A stretch of 64,000 nt of DNA from Rhytidiadelphus loreus (taxonomy: Eukaryota; Streptophyta; Bryopsida; Hypnales; Hylocomiaceae): NCBI GenBank assembly GCA_947034895.1, contig OX344762.1, positions 50,385,087 through 50,449,086 on the forward strand, read 5' to 3'. This document shows, one piece after another, positions 35,751 to 47,989 of this stretch; the stretch's first letter is position 1; the number at the start of each line of letters is the position of its first letter. The notes under the pieces are model-generated. The model made no database searches and was not told the DNA's origin. It worked only from the letters and a program-made list of their open reading frames with translations. The position numbers were made by a program, and so were the translations under genes.

Positions 35751-36102
35751 TCAAATACTCACTTGTTTATAATTTTGTGGCTGTGTTATCTTATTTCTGT
35801 CTTTATGGTCAATTTTGTTAAAATGGCAGTATTTTGCACGCCGTTTTAATGGAATATCTTCTACAAAAGAGAATAAGTGTGCCGTGATAGGGTCATACAT
35901 GTGCCAATTTTATGCCTAGCACATTCAAATCACTCCTAGTTCATGCATTTCCACTCCCCTCGGAAAATCTTTCCATTTTTTTCATTCTTTCAGTGGTTTC
36001 ATTTTGTGCCATTTTTAATGGAATACCGCCATTTTAACGAAATTGACCATCTTTGCAAGTTTGATCGATCAAATACTCACTTGTTCATAATTCTGTGTGA
36101 CC
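35707..36102 (+). repeat. Tandem duplication (about 70 bp) whose second unit is split by a MITE
   Basis: Unit 1 (about 35707-35778) and unit 2 share GGCTGTG(C/T)TATCTTATTT, GTCTTTGCAAGTTTGAT and GATCAAATACTCACTTGTT. In unit 2 a 245 bp insert (35805-36049) separates GTCTTT from CTTTGCAAG. Unit 1 therefore shows the pre-insertion sequence. Confidence 0.75.
35805..36049. mobile_element. MITE with ATGGTCAATTT…AAATTGACCA ends
   Basis: The inverted ends pair TGGTCAATTTTGTTAAAATG with CATTTTAACGAAATTGACCA. CTTT (or TCTTT) is duplicated at both borders (35801-35804, 36051-36054). The subterminal word GGCGGTATTCCA or a close form is shared with 37495-37530 and with the insertion inside CCA pseudogene 3. 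The superfamily is not clear from the ends. Confidence 0.7.
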
Positions 36103-36637
36103 CAAACGAGCTTCTCTTGTTCTTCCCTGAACTCTTCTACGGCATCTTGTACGTGCCGTGTTATATTGTAGCTCTCCCCAAAACTCAAAATGCAACACCA
36201 ACCGATTTTACCGAAATTAGTTGTAACCCACCAAAATTTCAGGCGAAGAATGCAGATACTCTTAATCTAGTGGGAAAAGCATCACTTTTTCAAAGCAATT
36301 TGATCCATCCCAAGGTGGGTGAGAAGCACTAGAAATACTCATCTGCAAATTAATCATCATACAATCCACCACGTCGGTCTTCACAGGCTACTCAGTGTGA
36401 TGAAGCTCACTGAAATCCTTCCTCATGAAAACACTTTACTCTTTCCATTGGGACCATTTTCAAAGCAAATGGATAAGTACAAGTTTTAAGATCTCAAATC
36501 AAGTGAAATTGCTCAAAGTTGGAAAATGAAGTAAAATTAGCAAGCTTTACTCTTCCACTAATGGACATATATGGCTTTGGAGACCTCTCAACAATCAAAT
36601 ATGTACCTTTTTCAGTGAAAATTAAATTTTTTAATAG

Positions 36638-36758
36638 TTAACCCTGAAAACTGCCTGAATTTTTTTTAAAGCGTTCAAACAAATTTAACTGCCCACTACC
36701 AAGTGAGCCTGAAATTTCAGATCGACCATATTTGGTCGCCCAAGCATTTAGGGGTTAA
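36638..36758. mobile_element. Possible short TTAA-flanked element
   Basis: TTAA at 36638-36641 is followed by CCCTGAAAACTGCC, and GCATTTAGGGG precedes TTAA at 36755-36758 (113 bp body). The CCC…GGG ends fit the TTAA group, but the arms pair poorly and the interior does not match the four main copies. Confidence 0.35.
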
Positions 36759-36783
36759 GGCAAGCTAATTTCACTATTTTGTG

Positions 36784-37479
36784 TAGTTCTACGAGGTCCC
36801 TATGCCTCCCATGAATACAAGGACTCTACTACTAAGGTGTCAATCACCCCTCTTAATTAAAAGCCCCAACTTGTGTGGTTGTTTTTTGTTTTATCATTTT
36901 GGAGAAGTAGGCAGCTATTTTCTTCAACACTAATTTTAAAAAGATCCCTGAATTTGATCGAGCCAAACTGAAGTAAAGAAACGATCGAATCGGCCCGTCT
37001 TCAGTCGATCTGTTGAGATTTTAGTTACAGAATCCTACTCTGTCTGAAGAAAGCCCGGTTCTTTTACAAAGTTGTGCGACCTTGTGAGTAAGGCTGAGCT
37101 TGTGTTCAGCTTGCAACCCACTTATGCACTGCAGACTTTATTTCTGAAATAATAATTATGCATTGCTCATATTTCTTGCAGCTTCATTTAATCACATCAG
37201 AGCTACTGTATACTCGACAGATATGGTTACGGATAAGACTTTATTCTTCCAACTGGTGTTTGGTAAAAGTACATCCACAAGCTTAATATGGTTATTTTGA
37301 TTTACAACGAGCTCAAAAGATGTAGTAACCACATTAACTAGTAACTACATTAACCACATTATAATACTTGATGTGGTCGATTTCGTAAAATTGGCGAGAT
37401 TCCCATGCCAAAAATTGTGACGTCCATCTAAACTGAACTCTAAAAACTCTAAAAAAAATAGGGTAAAGTATACATTTTC
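36784..37479 (+). repeat. Segmental duplication, copy B (unoccupied sites), 3' flank of the AP2 gene
   Basis: Counterpart of 33876-34902 in direct orientation. It lacks both MITEs. Unlike copy A it has a local addition of repeated TAACCACATT / AGTAACTACATT words around 37325-37375. Two close GGAATACCGCC words (37499 and 37520 area) follow. Confidence 0.85.
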
Positions 37480-37667
37480 GTTTCACACAGCGCGTTCTGG
37501 AATACCGCCGAAGTAGTGGAATACCGCCGATTGAACGAATTCAATTTGAAGTTCAATGTGTGAGAAACAAAAACTCCTTGGTCTGCTTTGGATGCACGTA
37601 CTGGATGGATGCACGTGCAAATTAATCTACTATTCCTCCTTGTAATGGGCCGTTGCATGACCCTTTA

Positions 37668-38876
37668 TTACGAAAGGAGACTACTTCCGGCCTCCTCAAT
37701 TTCGTCTGCAGAGTAATCACTGGGCCTAAAATTCGTGACACACGTAAACTCTTCAACGCCTTTGAGAAACAACAAAGCTCGGTCGTACGCCATGCCCGCG
37801 TCGTCCTCGCTCTCAAACTTCCCCAAGTGAAACGTCATTTTCTCCCCCTCGCTCGACGTCTGGCTGATCTTCGCTTCATACAGCGCCGAACCTTTTTTCC
37901 CTTTTCTCAAGCTCACCCCTTTCATACGACTCTTGCCTTTGTTGAACTTGGCCGAGGACCTCCGGAGCTTCCACAGAAAGTCCCGGGAGCTCCAACCAAC
38001 ATGCTCGGCGATGTAGTCTGCGTGAGTAGACTCCGGAAAGTTCAGTGGGTACGCCTTCCCTCGCGACGTTTCCAGAATGCCAAGTTTAATTGCAGCCCTG
38101 TCGTGAGCCTGCTTCGCCTCGTCAGATGTTAGGAAATTCCCCAGGAAGAGCTGGACCCCTTTCTTTTTACGATTGTTGCGGAGCTGCTGATTCTTCAACC
38201 ATAAGTGCGCCTCCCATTGCTTGTTCTTCCTGTGGTAAGTCACACCTATGCTCTCTGTTGGGGGTACCACTGGTCGCGGGACTGCAGCTTGCTCCGTGGC
38301 TCCAATCTCAGGCGTTTGCATTTCGTTTGAAACTGATTCTGGCCAGCGTGGGCGATGCTCCTGGACAAGCATTCGCTCCAGGTCATGTACAAACTCGATG
38401 AATGCGATGTCCTGATTCTGGGTTTTGGTACTTTGATTAGAATTCTCTTCACCAAGCCAGAGCTGGTCGCGTTGAGAACCAAAAACAGTACAATAATTTG
38501 AGTTTTCGGCGTCGATTGTTGTGGAATTGTCGTCGAACATGCTCATGGCCCACTCGGGATCTAGTTCGACTCCAACAATCTCATCATTCAAAATGGATTC
38601 CGGCAAGCTTCGCGGCTCTTCCTCCGAGATCATTCGCTCCAGATCAATTGCATAGTCGTCAAATGAGACCTCCTGATCGTGGGTGTTGGTACCGCTCTGA
38701 TCATTAGAACTCTCATCATCCAGCAACAGTTCGAAGTTCTGAAATTCTTCGCAATTGAACTCTTCGAAGTCGATCTTCGGGGTGTTGTTATCCAACGTGA
38801 TAGTACCCCAATTGGGATACAGTTCCGTGGTGCTGAGATGTTCAGACACGAAGAAGTTCTGGCCTGTTCCTTCCAT
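37668..38876 (-). CDS. Double-AP2-domain transcription factor (ANT/AIL-like), intronless, 402 aa
   Basis: A single uninterrupted frame. Residues 1-200 are acidic and Asn/Ser-rich, built from a tandem repeat: about 19-103 aligns with 105-191 (for example SFDDYAIDLERMISEEEPRS with AFIEFVHDLERMLVQEHRPR). First AP2 domain about 209-282 (GVTYHRKNKQWEAHLWLKN, then RKKKGVQLFLGNFLTSDEAK and AHDRAAIKLG), with the roughly 10-residue insertion typical of the AINTEGUMENTA group. The linker fits that group (YIAEHV…SRDFLWKLRRSSAKFNKGKS). Second AP2 domain about 318-386 (KGVSLRKGKKGSALYEAKI, HLGKFESEDDAGMAYDRALL, CVTNF). It should bind DNA in the nucleus; targets are unknown. ANT-group genes usually have many introns, so this may derive from a retrocopy. 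The domains are divergent from consensus (no YRGV). Confidence 0.92.
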   Translation of the reverse strand: MEGTGQNFFVSEHLSTTELYPNWGTITLDNNTPKIDFEEFNCEEFQNFELLLDDESSNDQSGTNTHDQEVSFDDYAIDLERMISEEEPRSLPESILNDEIVGVELDPEWAMSMFDDNSTTIDAENSNYCTVFGSQRDQLWLGEENSNQSTKTQNQDIAFIEFVHDLERMLVQEHRPRWPESVSNEMQTPEIGATEQAAVPRPVVPPTESIGVTYHRKNKQWEAHLWLKNQQLRNNRKKKGVQLFLGNFLTSDEAKQAHDRAAIKLGILETSRGKAYPLNFPESTHADYIAEHVGWSSRDFLWKLRRSSAKFNKGKSRMKGVSLRKGKKGSALYEAKISQTSSEGEKMTFHLGKFESEDDAGMAYDRALLFLKGVEEFTCVTNFRPSDYSADEIEEAGSSLLS

Positions 38877-39405
38877 CCAACGAGATTGAACTGCGAATTC
38901 AGAGGGAGAGCTACTGTACGTACAGCTTCAATTAATCTTGAGCCCTAACAGACAATTTTTTGGTCGAGTGAAGGGCAAAGCGAAGGGGCAGATGTGTGTA
39001 ATCAAAGACAAAGCTGGAGAGGAATGAAGATGAGCTTCATTGCTTGGAATGCTGCCCATTTTGTATTGCTTGTGTGGATTTCGGGAGGAAGCCTGGAACA
39101 AGTGCGTCGCGACTCGCTTCGCGGATTTCCTGTTGCTTCGCGGGATGACACCTGGTTTCCCATATACCCATCCCTGGATGATACCCGGGCGCATTTGGGA
39201 CTTAATTTGTCAAAAATTGCCATTTTTTAGGGAAATGAGAAAGAAATAAACCCTAAAATTTTATCCTAAATTCAATGATATAAACTTATAGTAGATTACT
39301 ATGGAAATGAGTGGAAACAATTTTATAAACTTTGACCTTGTGAATTGAAATATTATAGCATTTGCAGCTAGACAAAAAAAAAATTCTAATCCCATCCAAT
39401 AGTGT
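38877..39405 (-). promoter_or_regulatory. Promoter and leader of the AP2 gene, duplicated at 32.9-33.4 kb
   Basis: Defined by its inverted copy: conservation starts at the ATG and extends about 530 bp upstream. It contains an 88-codon open frame (39194-38928) ending 51 bp before the AP2 ATG, which could be an upstream ORF if transcription starts far enough upstream. The region contains a short direct repeat around GAAATCC that bounds a 46 bp segment missing in the copy. Confidence 0.5.
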
Positions 39406-40374
39406 CAACAAACCACTTGGTCTTTTGTGGTTTAATCTTTTGGATTCCTTGTTGGTCAACAATTATACTATACTACTTTGAAATTAGTGTAAAACACATC
39501 ATATTGATTTTATTTAAAATATTGTTAACTTCTATATGAGCATCTCTTACAAATTTGCACAGTTCCCAAATCTATAAAAGTTAGTATTATTACTACAGGA
39601 CACACTAATTGAAATAGATTGTGTAGTTGAATGAAATAATCTCTTTCAAAATTTATCAAAAACTATAATTTATGCATTTTTCACTAATTATTTTCTCTAT
39701 AAAAACATTTGAATTTTTTTTAAATGTTGGTTGTTTGAAAAACAAGTTATTGATGGAAATTTAGAAAAAAAATATACATTATGTGCTATACATTTATATC
39801 ACATTTATTATTTGGTAGTATTAATTTTCTCATAGTAAAATATCCATTAATATGTAATTGTGAAAATGTCCATGGCATGTCAATGATCTCTTGCAATTTC
39901 ATTAAGGATAAATTACAATTGTGAAAAATATGAATCTTAGTGCATTATAATTTGTAGAAAAACATGAATTTTAAAACTATTGAGAATTATTGAGATTGAG
40001 AATTTTTGCATTATATTGGCACTTTAATGCTCTCTTTGGTTGTTCCTTCATTGCTATGTTTTTTGTTTTAAAAACTTTTCTAGAAACCTTCTTATTGTGG
40101 AACAATGAAAAACTTTCAACAAATGACAATTAAAACTATTGAGCTCAATATATAATAGATACTAAGGAACTTTCATGAATTTCACCATTCCATGAACTTC
40201 ATGACTTTATGTCTAGGTTGGAAAGTTTTTGAGGATAATTCTTATCCAAATTGTATTAAAAATAAATAAATAAAAGGTTCCCATTAATACCATGTGCATG
40301 GAATATACTAAAGAGACACTTTTTGTGACACTTCGCCCTAGATTGAGAACTAGGGTACATTACAATCTCTCCCT
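39406..40374. other. AT-rich spacer
   Basis: Low-GC sequence without recognisable genes, transposon ends or tandem repeats. Confidence 0.5.
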
Positions 40375-43300
40375 CATCATCAAGCAAAGAGGAAAAGAAG
40401 ACAAAAATTGCTTTCTTGACATCCTTGAATGTACTTCATCCATTTCATGTAGCTCCTACAAGACTTCCTGAAGACATCTGTGATCCACTCCATGAATGCC
40501 AAGACTCTTAGGGATTATCTATTGTAATTGCAAAAAAACATACTCAATAGTTTGCTTGAACTAGAAGTTGTTGGACTAAAAGCTATTCCTTGCCTAAGAC
40601 ATGTCCCCCTAGCTTTGTTGAAATGAAAATTTCAAAGATTTTGGAAACTTAGAAAGTCTACTAAAACTACAAAACAAATATTATTTTTGGAATCTAGGTG
40701 CACCTATTTGATAGCTATTGAATTGATTGACATCACTTGGGTCTTCCTTCTTCAAAAATCTGGAATTTAACATGTCAAAAGTTGTCCATCAAAGGATGAA
40801 AAGAGTACAAGATCAAGAGTTCTTGGATACCTTGAAAATCTTCATGTCATTAGTTGGGCCCAAATTCAAGAGTATATATTTTAAGAACTATAATTCAAAT
40901 CAAGAGAAAAGGAGTAAATGTTGTCAAAACTGTTATATAAGAATTTGTAAATTTTCTATGTCCATCTAAAGTAAAGTAAGAAAATCACAAGGAGGGAAAA
41001 TCCAACACCATTCATTGAAAATGAGTTCATTTAACTCCTCCTTAACCCCAAAGGAACAAAGAGGACAGAAAGTGTCCTCATATAGTTTAAGGTCCAATTC
41101 AAAGTGTTGTAACTTTTGCACCCAAGGTCAAAATTCAATAAAACTTGTTGGAAATGTTGCGTTCTCCCCTCTAGTTTGTATGATAATTTTGTAGTATAAA
41201 GTTTTTACATTTGAGTAGGTTTAGAAATCAAATTTCACCTCCAAATGTGTTTTTGGGAAAATTTCAGCATCCATTTTCAACACTAAAACATTATGATCTT
41301 GCAATCTATGTGGCCAAATGACTTCAAATTTTCTACATGTCGTCTACAACATGTACTACAAGATTGTACGTTTGAGATTTGTATAAATTGAAGACATTTA
41401 GATCCATAAAGCTTCAAAAGCAATGATGTTTTTCAACCCCCAAAATTGAATGTCACTTTGGGGTTAAAGACTTTGAATGAAAAATATTTTTCTCCATACT
41501 AAAGGCCTCCTTAAAATCATTGAATGGACACAAAAAGTCCCTTAGGTGTTCCATGGTTCATGGCCTTTGCCTATCCAATGTAAGATAAAATCCTCTATTT
41601 TGTACTTTAAAAAACATGACTTTTGTTTCCCAAGCACCCATAGAAAAAAAAATTACATCCCAAGAAACCTAGCACATTTGTACACCAATAAAATATTTTC
41701 AAGAACTCCATATTAAAATTTACATCATGGGAAACTAGAGAAAATCATTAACCTGTGAAGGGCCAAACTACATTTTTGGGCAACATATCGATTTTGGGCA
41801 ACTCACTACAAATGGAATTTTTATTTTTTATTTTTTATAAATTTCACACAACATGTGCCCAAGGAGTAGCTTTAAAACCCAACAATTTTCATAACTTTTG
41901 ACTACATGGCTAAATAGTTATTGTATGATATATAATTTTCTTTAAAATATGGGCAATCTGAGCAATTCAAAAAAATTCTTTGAAAATCACTTTCTTAAGA
42001 AATAAAATCTTTATATTAGTTTTCTAGATTTATATATACATGGAAAGCTTTGAAACATTCCATTTTGATTAACAAGATGAAAGTTATGAAGAGTTTTAAT
42101 TTGCAGGTAGTTGTAGAATCTCTACTTTAAAATAAACTTTGAAGTCCTTTATTTAACTCAATTTTCAATATTTAAAAAAATAAATAAGATCATATGATGT
42201 AGATTGTTTATTACATAATTACAACTATTGGGATTGACATTTTTTTTTTAAGTCCATAACTAAATTCTTATCAATTTAGTATTTGGAATCATTCTCTACT
42301 TCTTTCTACTTATTATTTTTTTCCTATATTAATATTGTACAATTCCAAATGATTTGAAAATTTTCAAGCATGTGCCAAGTGGCCTTGAAAAATGAATCCA
42401 AAGAAGCACCTCCATTTGGGACATTTTTTCATACAAATGTGGCCTTGTGAATTGCAGCTACCCGGTTTTTCGCTAGATCAAAAAAAAGATTTTTGGCACT
42501 TCAAATGCTAATATCTTGCAATTTACATGGTGGAAATTTCTGAAATTTTTTCTGCATCTTCTCAAACCAGCATACATGAGGATCCTATTGTTACATGTGT
42601 CCAAAAATGTTTTTTTCTAAAATTTGGTACTTGTACTAGAAATGGCAGTTTTAGAGCTTTTTTGGTGAAAACATACTCAAAAACCTTTAGGGGTTGAACT
42701 ACAAACGTTGGACATTGAACCTATAGTAGTTAAATGAATAGTCCTAGGTAGTTCTACTTGAGCCTTTAACCCTATACGAATGCGACTCTATCACCAACTG
42801 AAGATATAGTAGTCAACTAAAGTCTATCAGATTTTAGGATAAATAGGTGCATTCTCCAATTTCCATAGAAATCATTCATCGCACAATTTCTAGTCCTCAA
42901 CGTCTTAACCTCTTCTCTTGAGTGTGGGAAGGGAAAAAGAACAAATGAGTCCCAACTGCTAATGGACCTCCCTTGGCGATGCAAGTGCTTCTATTTGATT
43001 ACTTCCTCTCCCTTCACATCTCTTCTCAACAGCCATTATCGGCACGGTCCTAATATGGGCCTAGGTGATGTAGACCTGGGATCTCCTTATTCACCTGCTA
43101 TTCGGGAAGTCAAGGTAGTCTTCCGAAGTTTTCTTGGAACACTACGGTAGACTTCCAAAGTTTTCTTGAACCTCACTTGCACTGATTTTCTCTGAAAAAC
43201 CTAATTTCTCTCAAGTCTCTCTACCTGTTGACAGTCTCACTAATCAAATTTTAGCAACTTATTATCCATCTTTCTGTGAAGGGTCCATGATATGAATCAC

Positions 43301-43900
43301 CAGGGCCCCCCATACTAGGATCGTGCCCCATTATCTATCTAAGAATAAGTGGCATATTCTTTGAAATATCTATTACTAACATTGATCAAGAGGTTTGCTT
43401 CCTTCTTGTTTGTGGACTTGGTTTCTCATTTCTCAGAGCTGCGGTGCACTCTAGCTGAAGTCTGAGATTGACGGCTTGTTAGCGTTGAAGCGAAGTAGCA
43501 AGCTTGTGCAGTTCGAGGTTCTCACTGCACTCGCGCTCTTAACAGTTTGCAGTCTACCAGTTCTCATGTGTTCGGCTTCTGGAGATTGATATAGAATCCC
43601 TGTCCATGGCCAATTGCCGATTTGGGTAATGCATGATCTTGCAGTGCTTCTTTCCCTTGCCGGTTTACTTGGCAATTTCGGCGCACTGGTTGGTGGTGAT
43701 CGATGAGCGTGACGACTGCTCTACGTGGGAAGCAAACTCAAGTGTGGTGCTACAGAGCAATGGCTTCTTGAAACAATTTCATACACCTCAAATGGTTTCA
43801 GTAAGCATTTGCGTGCGGTTCTTTTGCATAAGTTGTGTAATTAATATGTGGTCGAAGAAGAAGAGTCACCGAGCATGTTTGTTTTGGACATCTCTGGTGT
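40375..43900 (+). repeat. Dispersed block R, copy B, with an internal insertion
   Basis: The same order of landmarks as copy A, over a longer span. Around 43470-43585 the frame reads …SEIDGLLALKRSSKLVQFEV, then LTALALLTVCSLPVLMCSAS, equivalent to the coding-like stretch of copy A and the least AT-rich of the three. It is broken by a stop and a shift just upstream (CTAGCTGAAG). Near 43690-43750 HWLVVIDERD matches the later part of copy A. About 950 bp (41752-42698) has no equivalent in copy A; it starts TTAACCTGTGAAGG and ends CCTTTAGGGGTTGAA, possibly a decayed TTAA-type insertion. Confidence 0.65.
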
Positions 43901-46900
43901 AAACTAAGAATATTTAAAAGTTGTATGCAAGGGCTCTTGTGAAATGAGGCTTTAGGCAAGAGGATGAAGGTTTCTATTTCTTGGATTTGTCACCATGTGA
44001 GTTGTTTGATATATTGTTGGATTGAATAGTCACCATTTTATAACTTTTAGGAACACTTCCATGGGATTTAGACACATGGGCAAAGGCTCCTTCATTGTTC
44101 TACCATTTGAAGGGACATTTTTGGATTACCATTTGCAAATGTGTAGGGAGTCCAAAGAACCATAATAGAATCCATAAAGACAAGAATAGTCCCGTCCCTC
44201 TAGGGACAACAATAGGAAGTTGCATGTTAATTTTTGCTTTGACCACCTATAATGTATCATTTTACTCAAAAATGAGTTGATCAAAATACATATGAAAAAC
44301 TCTCAAATTTGCCATTCTATTGCAAAAACGAGTTGTGGAATCCAATTAGTTTAAATATGTACATTAACCAAAGAGACCACAATAGATATACTTAGCTTAG
44401 TGAATTCTAATAGTATATCATTAGTATAGTGTACGCTAAGATAACCTAAAAGGGGCGATGTAAATAATTGCTTCACGATGGTACTATTTGGATTGCTCTC
44501 TTTTACCTCCCTTATGAAATCACCGAGCATGAACTCCATGTTAATAGGCACCTTCATCTTGCTACCTCATTCACATATACATTTTTGGCATACTAGTTGG
44601 TAATGATGAGCGTATTCTACTTTGCAAGCAATTCAAGTGGTGCAAATTGAAGAGCAAATGAATGGCAAATCCTAACCAACCACTTGTTGTTGTAATATGG
44701 TAACATTGTGGTTAATGCTTCACCAATTGAAATCACGAGTTGTTCTAGCCTTAAAATATTAATGACATCTAAGATGTTTTGAAGAAGTATGTGAGCATGG
44801 TTTTACTATTACCCTGTTTTACTATTACGTTTGTTTGAAGTTGGAAGGGGATTCAAGATTCTAGTAGCACACATAAATTATGGATTCAAAACAAACCCCT
44901 AATTCATTTTGAATAGAAGCTACACATTTCAAAGAAGGATTTGCCTTGGTCGGTTTTGTAAATAGATCACTCCCGTGTGCAGTTACCTCATTTAAGAACT
45001 GTGGAGCTGTAATGTCACTTGAATTTGGGTAGAATATAATGCTTTGAATTGGCTTATATTTGAGAAAAATTAAAACTAATGTGGTTTGTTCATTGTAGGT
45101 CATCTCTTTTAATTTTTATTGGTTGTCATAACCTTTCTAACACCAATTTCTTTGTCATTTTCGAACTAGATATTAAATTTTCAACATTGTACTCCAATAA
45201 AATAATTTGCCTCTCAAATTCTTATGTAAAGAACTTACAGTCATGTTGAATAATGTAGCCACCACTTACGGTGGTTGGAACTATGTGATCTTTCATAATT
45301 TAGTTAAGGGTCCTTGCAAGAAACACTTGCCGTTTGGGGCTCAAATTGGTTTATTTTTGTGAGTACTGTGACTTTTTGGAATAATTTTTTTTAAATAAAA
45401 TAAATTATGGATAATTTGAAAATTGAAGATAGTATGTCTTTCAAAATTCAGACCTAGAAAAATTTATCTCTAAAAGTGATGCACAAAAAAAGCACAATGG
45501 AAAATACCAAGAAAATCGAAACTTTGATGTTTGGTTTTTAGAAAATTCAAAAAAATTCAAAAAAATAAAATAGAAAATTGTGCTTTTCCTAACTTAAAGG
45601 TGTTCCTTCTCAACCATTCTCATCTTTGAGGGAAAAAATTGTGTTCTCTTCACTTGCACAAAGGTAGTGCACTTTGAGCACATGTGGAAGGTAGAAAACT
45701 TACTATTTCTAGAAAATCTCTTCTTGAGATTGCATAAATTAGTAGAAGTTTTTATATCCCAATTTTGAGCTTAAAATTAGCATTTTTGGGTCAAAAATAG
45801 TACTACCCCCTGAATGGCCAAGGTAGACATCCAATTGGGAGTTGTTTAAAAATATTAAAATAATTTATTTTAAGTGAAAAAATTACTCAATGCCTAAAAC
45901 TACCACATATACATTCATTTCAAATTTCATATAAAACTGACATATAACACAAAAGTTATAAGCAAAAACCCGCATGTTTGAGGCCAAAAGGTCATTACTT
46001 ATAATCTTATATTTAGGACTATACTTAAAAACTCACTTAAACCACCCTTTTCTCTTATAGTGACTTGTCCTATTTGGGGGGGGGGGGGTAAGTCTAAACA
46101 AGTTAGGTGGATGAGTTAGTGTTTAAATAGTGATAAAAAATTTCCACATTGCTTGATCTTATTTGTGAATAATTTCAAGATTTGTTAGTTGGATAGAACA
46201 AAGAAACATTTGAGTTTTGCAATTCTACATGTGGAAGTTAGAAATTTAAAGAGTTTCTGAAAATTGATTTTGATTGTGATGGGATGAATTGCCTCATATT
46301 GAAATGTTATATATGTGCAATTGATTGAGAAATAAAAGACCCATTCTTATACCCTAATTGGCCCATTGAAGAAATATGTCAAGAAAACTCCCTGTCAATG
46401 GGAATAGTAAGAATGACCATGTTTTTATAGTATGAGATCCTACATGAGTATCTTAAATCATAATAAATGGTCTCATACCTTGACCCTCTTAAGAACCTTT
46501 TCAAGGCAAGTAATTTTGATTGTATATCTATATTTTGTATCATTACAAAAAACTTGAGATTTGAACATGGTAGTTTAACTTTCGGCACCCGATGCAAATA
46601 CATGGAATATAAATATATATATATATGTATTTAATTTTAAAAAATTCAATAAAAAAATTCAATATTTTTTTTTTTGAAATTGCCAAACTAACGTGGCACT
46701 ACTAGTACCACATCAATTCCTGGAGAAAAATAATAAATAAATAAATATGTGTATAATTTAATTTTTTTGATTTAATTTAATAATTTTAATAATAATTTTT
46801 AAGTGTAATTACACACGCTGTTTCCTAGGTTCAGATTTTTTATAATGTTTGATATTATCATATATCAAGATTATATTGTTATACTTAAATGCAACTTCAT

Positions 46901-47989
46901 AGTTTATACCACAATGTGTAGTGCATACAAATTCAAAATACGTTGTTTTTATATAAACTATAGGATTTATGAGATTTCAGGCAATGTATGTTCTTATTAA
47001 TGGAACTTTATGTACTCAATATACATATTTTTGGAACTTCATGTATCCTTTATTGGTCAATTTACAACTAATTTTATCCTTACATCTTCTAATTGAATAA
47101 GATCCAACTAAGGGCTTTGCTTCTACACATTGCCAACCCTTTTGTACAAGATTCCTTACGCATTTTCTTCAAAACAAGAATTGGGAAGTCTTTCCATCTA
47201 TCAACAATAAACCCATTCTATTCATGAGGAGAAATTAAATGAAAGAAGGTTTAAGAAATGACCTTAAAGACCTAGCTTACAAATGCTCTAAGTTGCTATA
47301 TGGGATTCCTTGTGCTTTGTTTTCTAGAGTCACACAAACCATGTTTCTACTAATGATTAGGTGGAGATTCTTGAAAATTAAGATCATCAAGACTAGTGTA
47401 CAAACTAAATTAAACAAAATGCAAGAACCTATAAATTTGTTTATAAGAAAGCACACATACTTGGGGATTGGAAGGCACTATTGGTTTTTTGTAAACCACA
47501 AGGAAAGGGATATCAAATACGACTATTATTTTTGGTAATGGGATTTTAGGCCCCTATATTTATACAAATTTCCAAATAGCTCAATGTGAGTATGGTGTTA
47601 GTGTCAGTTACCGTAACTTGATTTCACATTTGCAACTGTTAACTAAACATTAAGGCAACTGAGTTTCACTGGATTCGTTATATATGCATTACTGATGGCT
47701 AATTGACGGTACTCTAATTTTTCAGGTGCCGAAGTGTTGATATTTTCAAGGATCTGATATGAGTGATATGTTACTGTCTCGTCTGTGGGTTACTATTAGA
47801 GTTCGAAATTTAGAAGGTGCTCCTGTTACCTTGTCCTTTACTTTGTACGGAGTAGGTGTTTGAGGCGCAAGAGATCTGAAAGTCTTTACACGTTACTAAA
47901 AATTATGCTTTATACATTATTAAAATTTCATCATGGAGAACGCCGGACCGAAATTAACAAATGCAATCGCTGCAAGTGGCAAGCAGAAA
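43901..47989. other. AT-rich region without recognised genes
   Basis: It contains a small extra piece of block R (44588-44665, GGCATACTAGTTGGTAATGA), a run of 13 G (46077-46089 area) and short AT repeats near 46610-46630. Open frames such as 47239-47538 (99 aa, Lys/Ile-rich) match nothing I know and have the composition of the surrounding DNA. Confidence 0.5.

Noticed and set aside
37653..38948. Plus-strand frames of 69-159 codons
   Set aside because: They are antisense shadows of the intact AP2 gene.
44861..45103. Minus-strand frame with DLFTKPTKANPSLK, similar to the end of a copia RNase H domain
   Set aside because: Only one short phrase fits and no reverse-transcriptase, integrase or LTR is visible nearby.
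47239..47538. 99-codon frame MKEGLRNDLKDLAYKCSKLL…
   Set aside because: Composition equals the AT-rich background and no family or neighbouring exon is recognisable.
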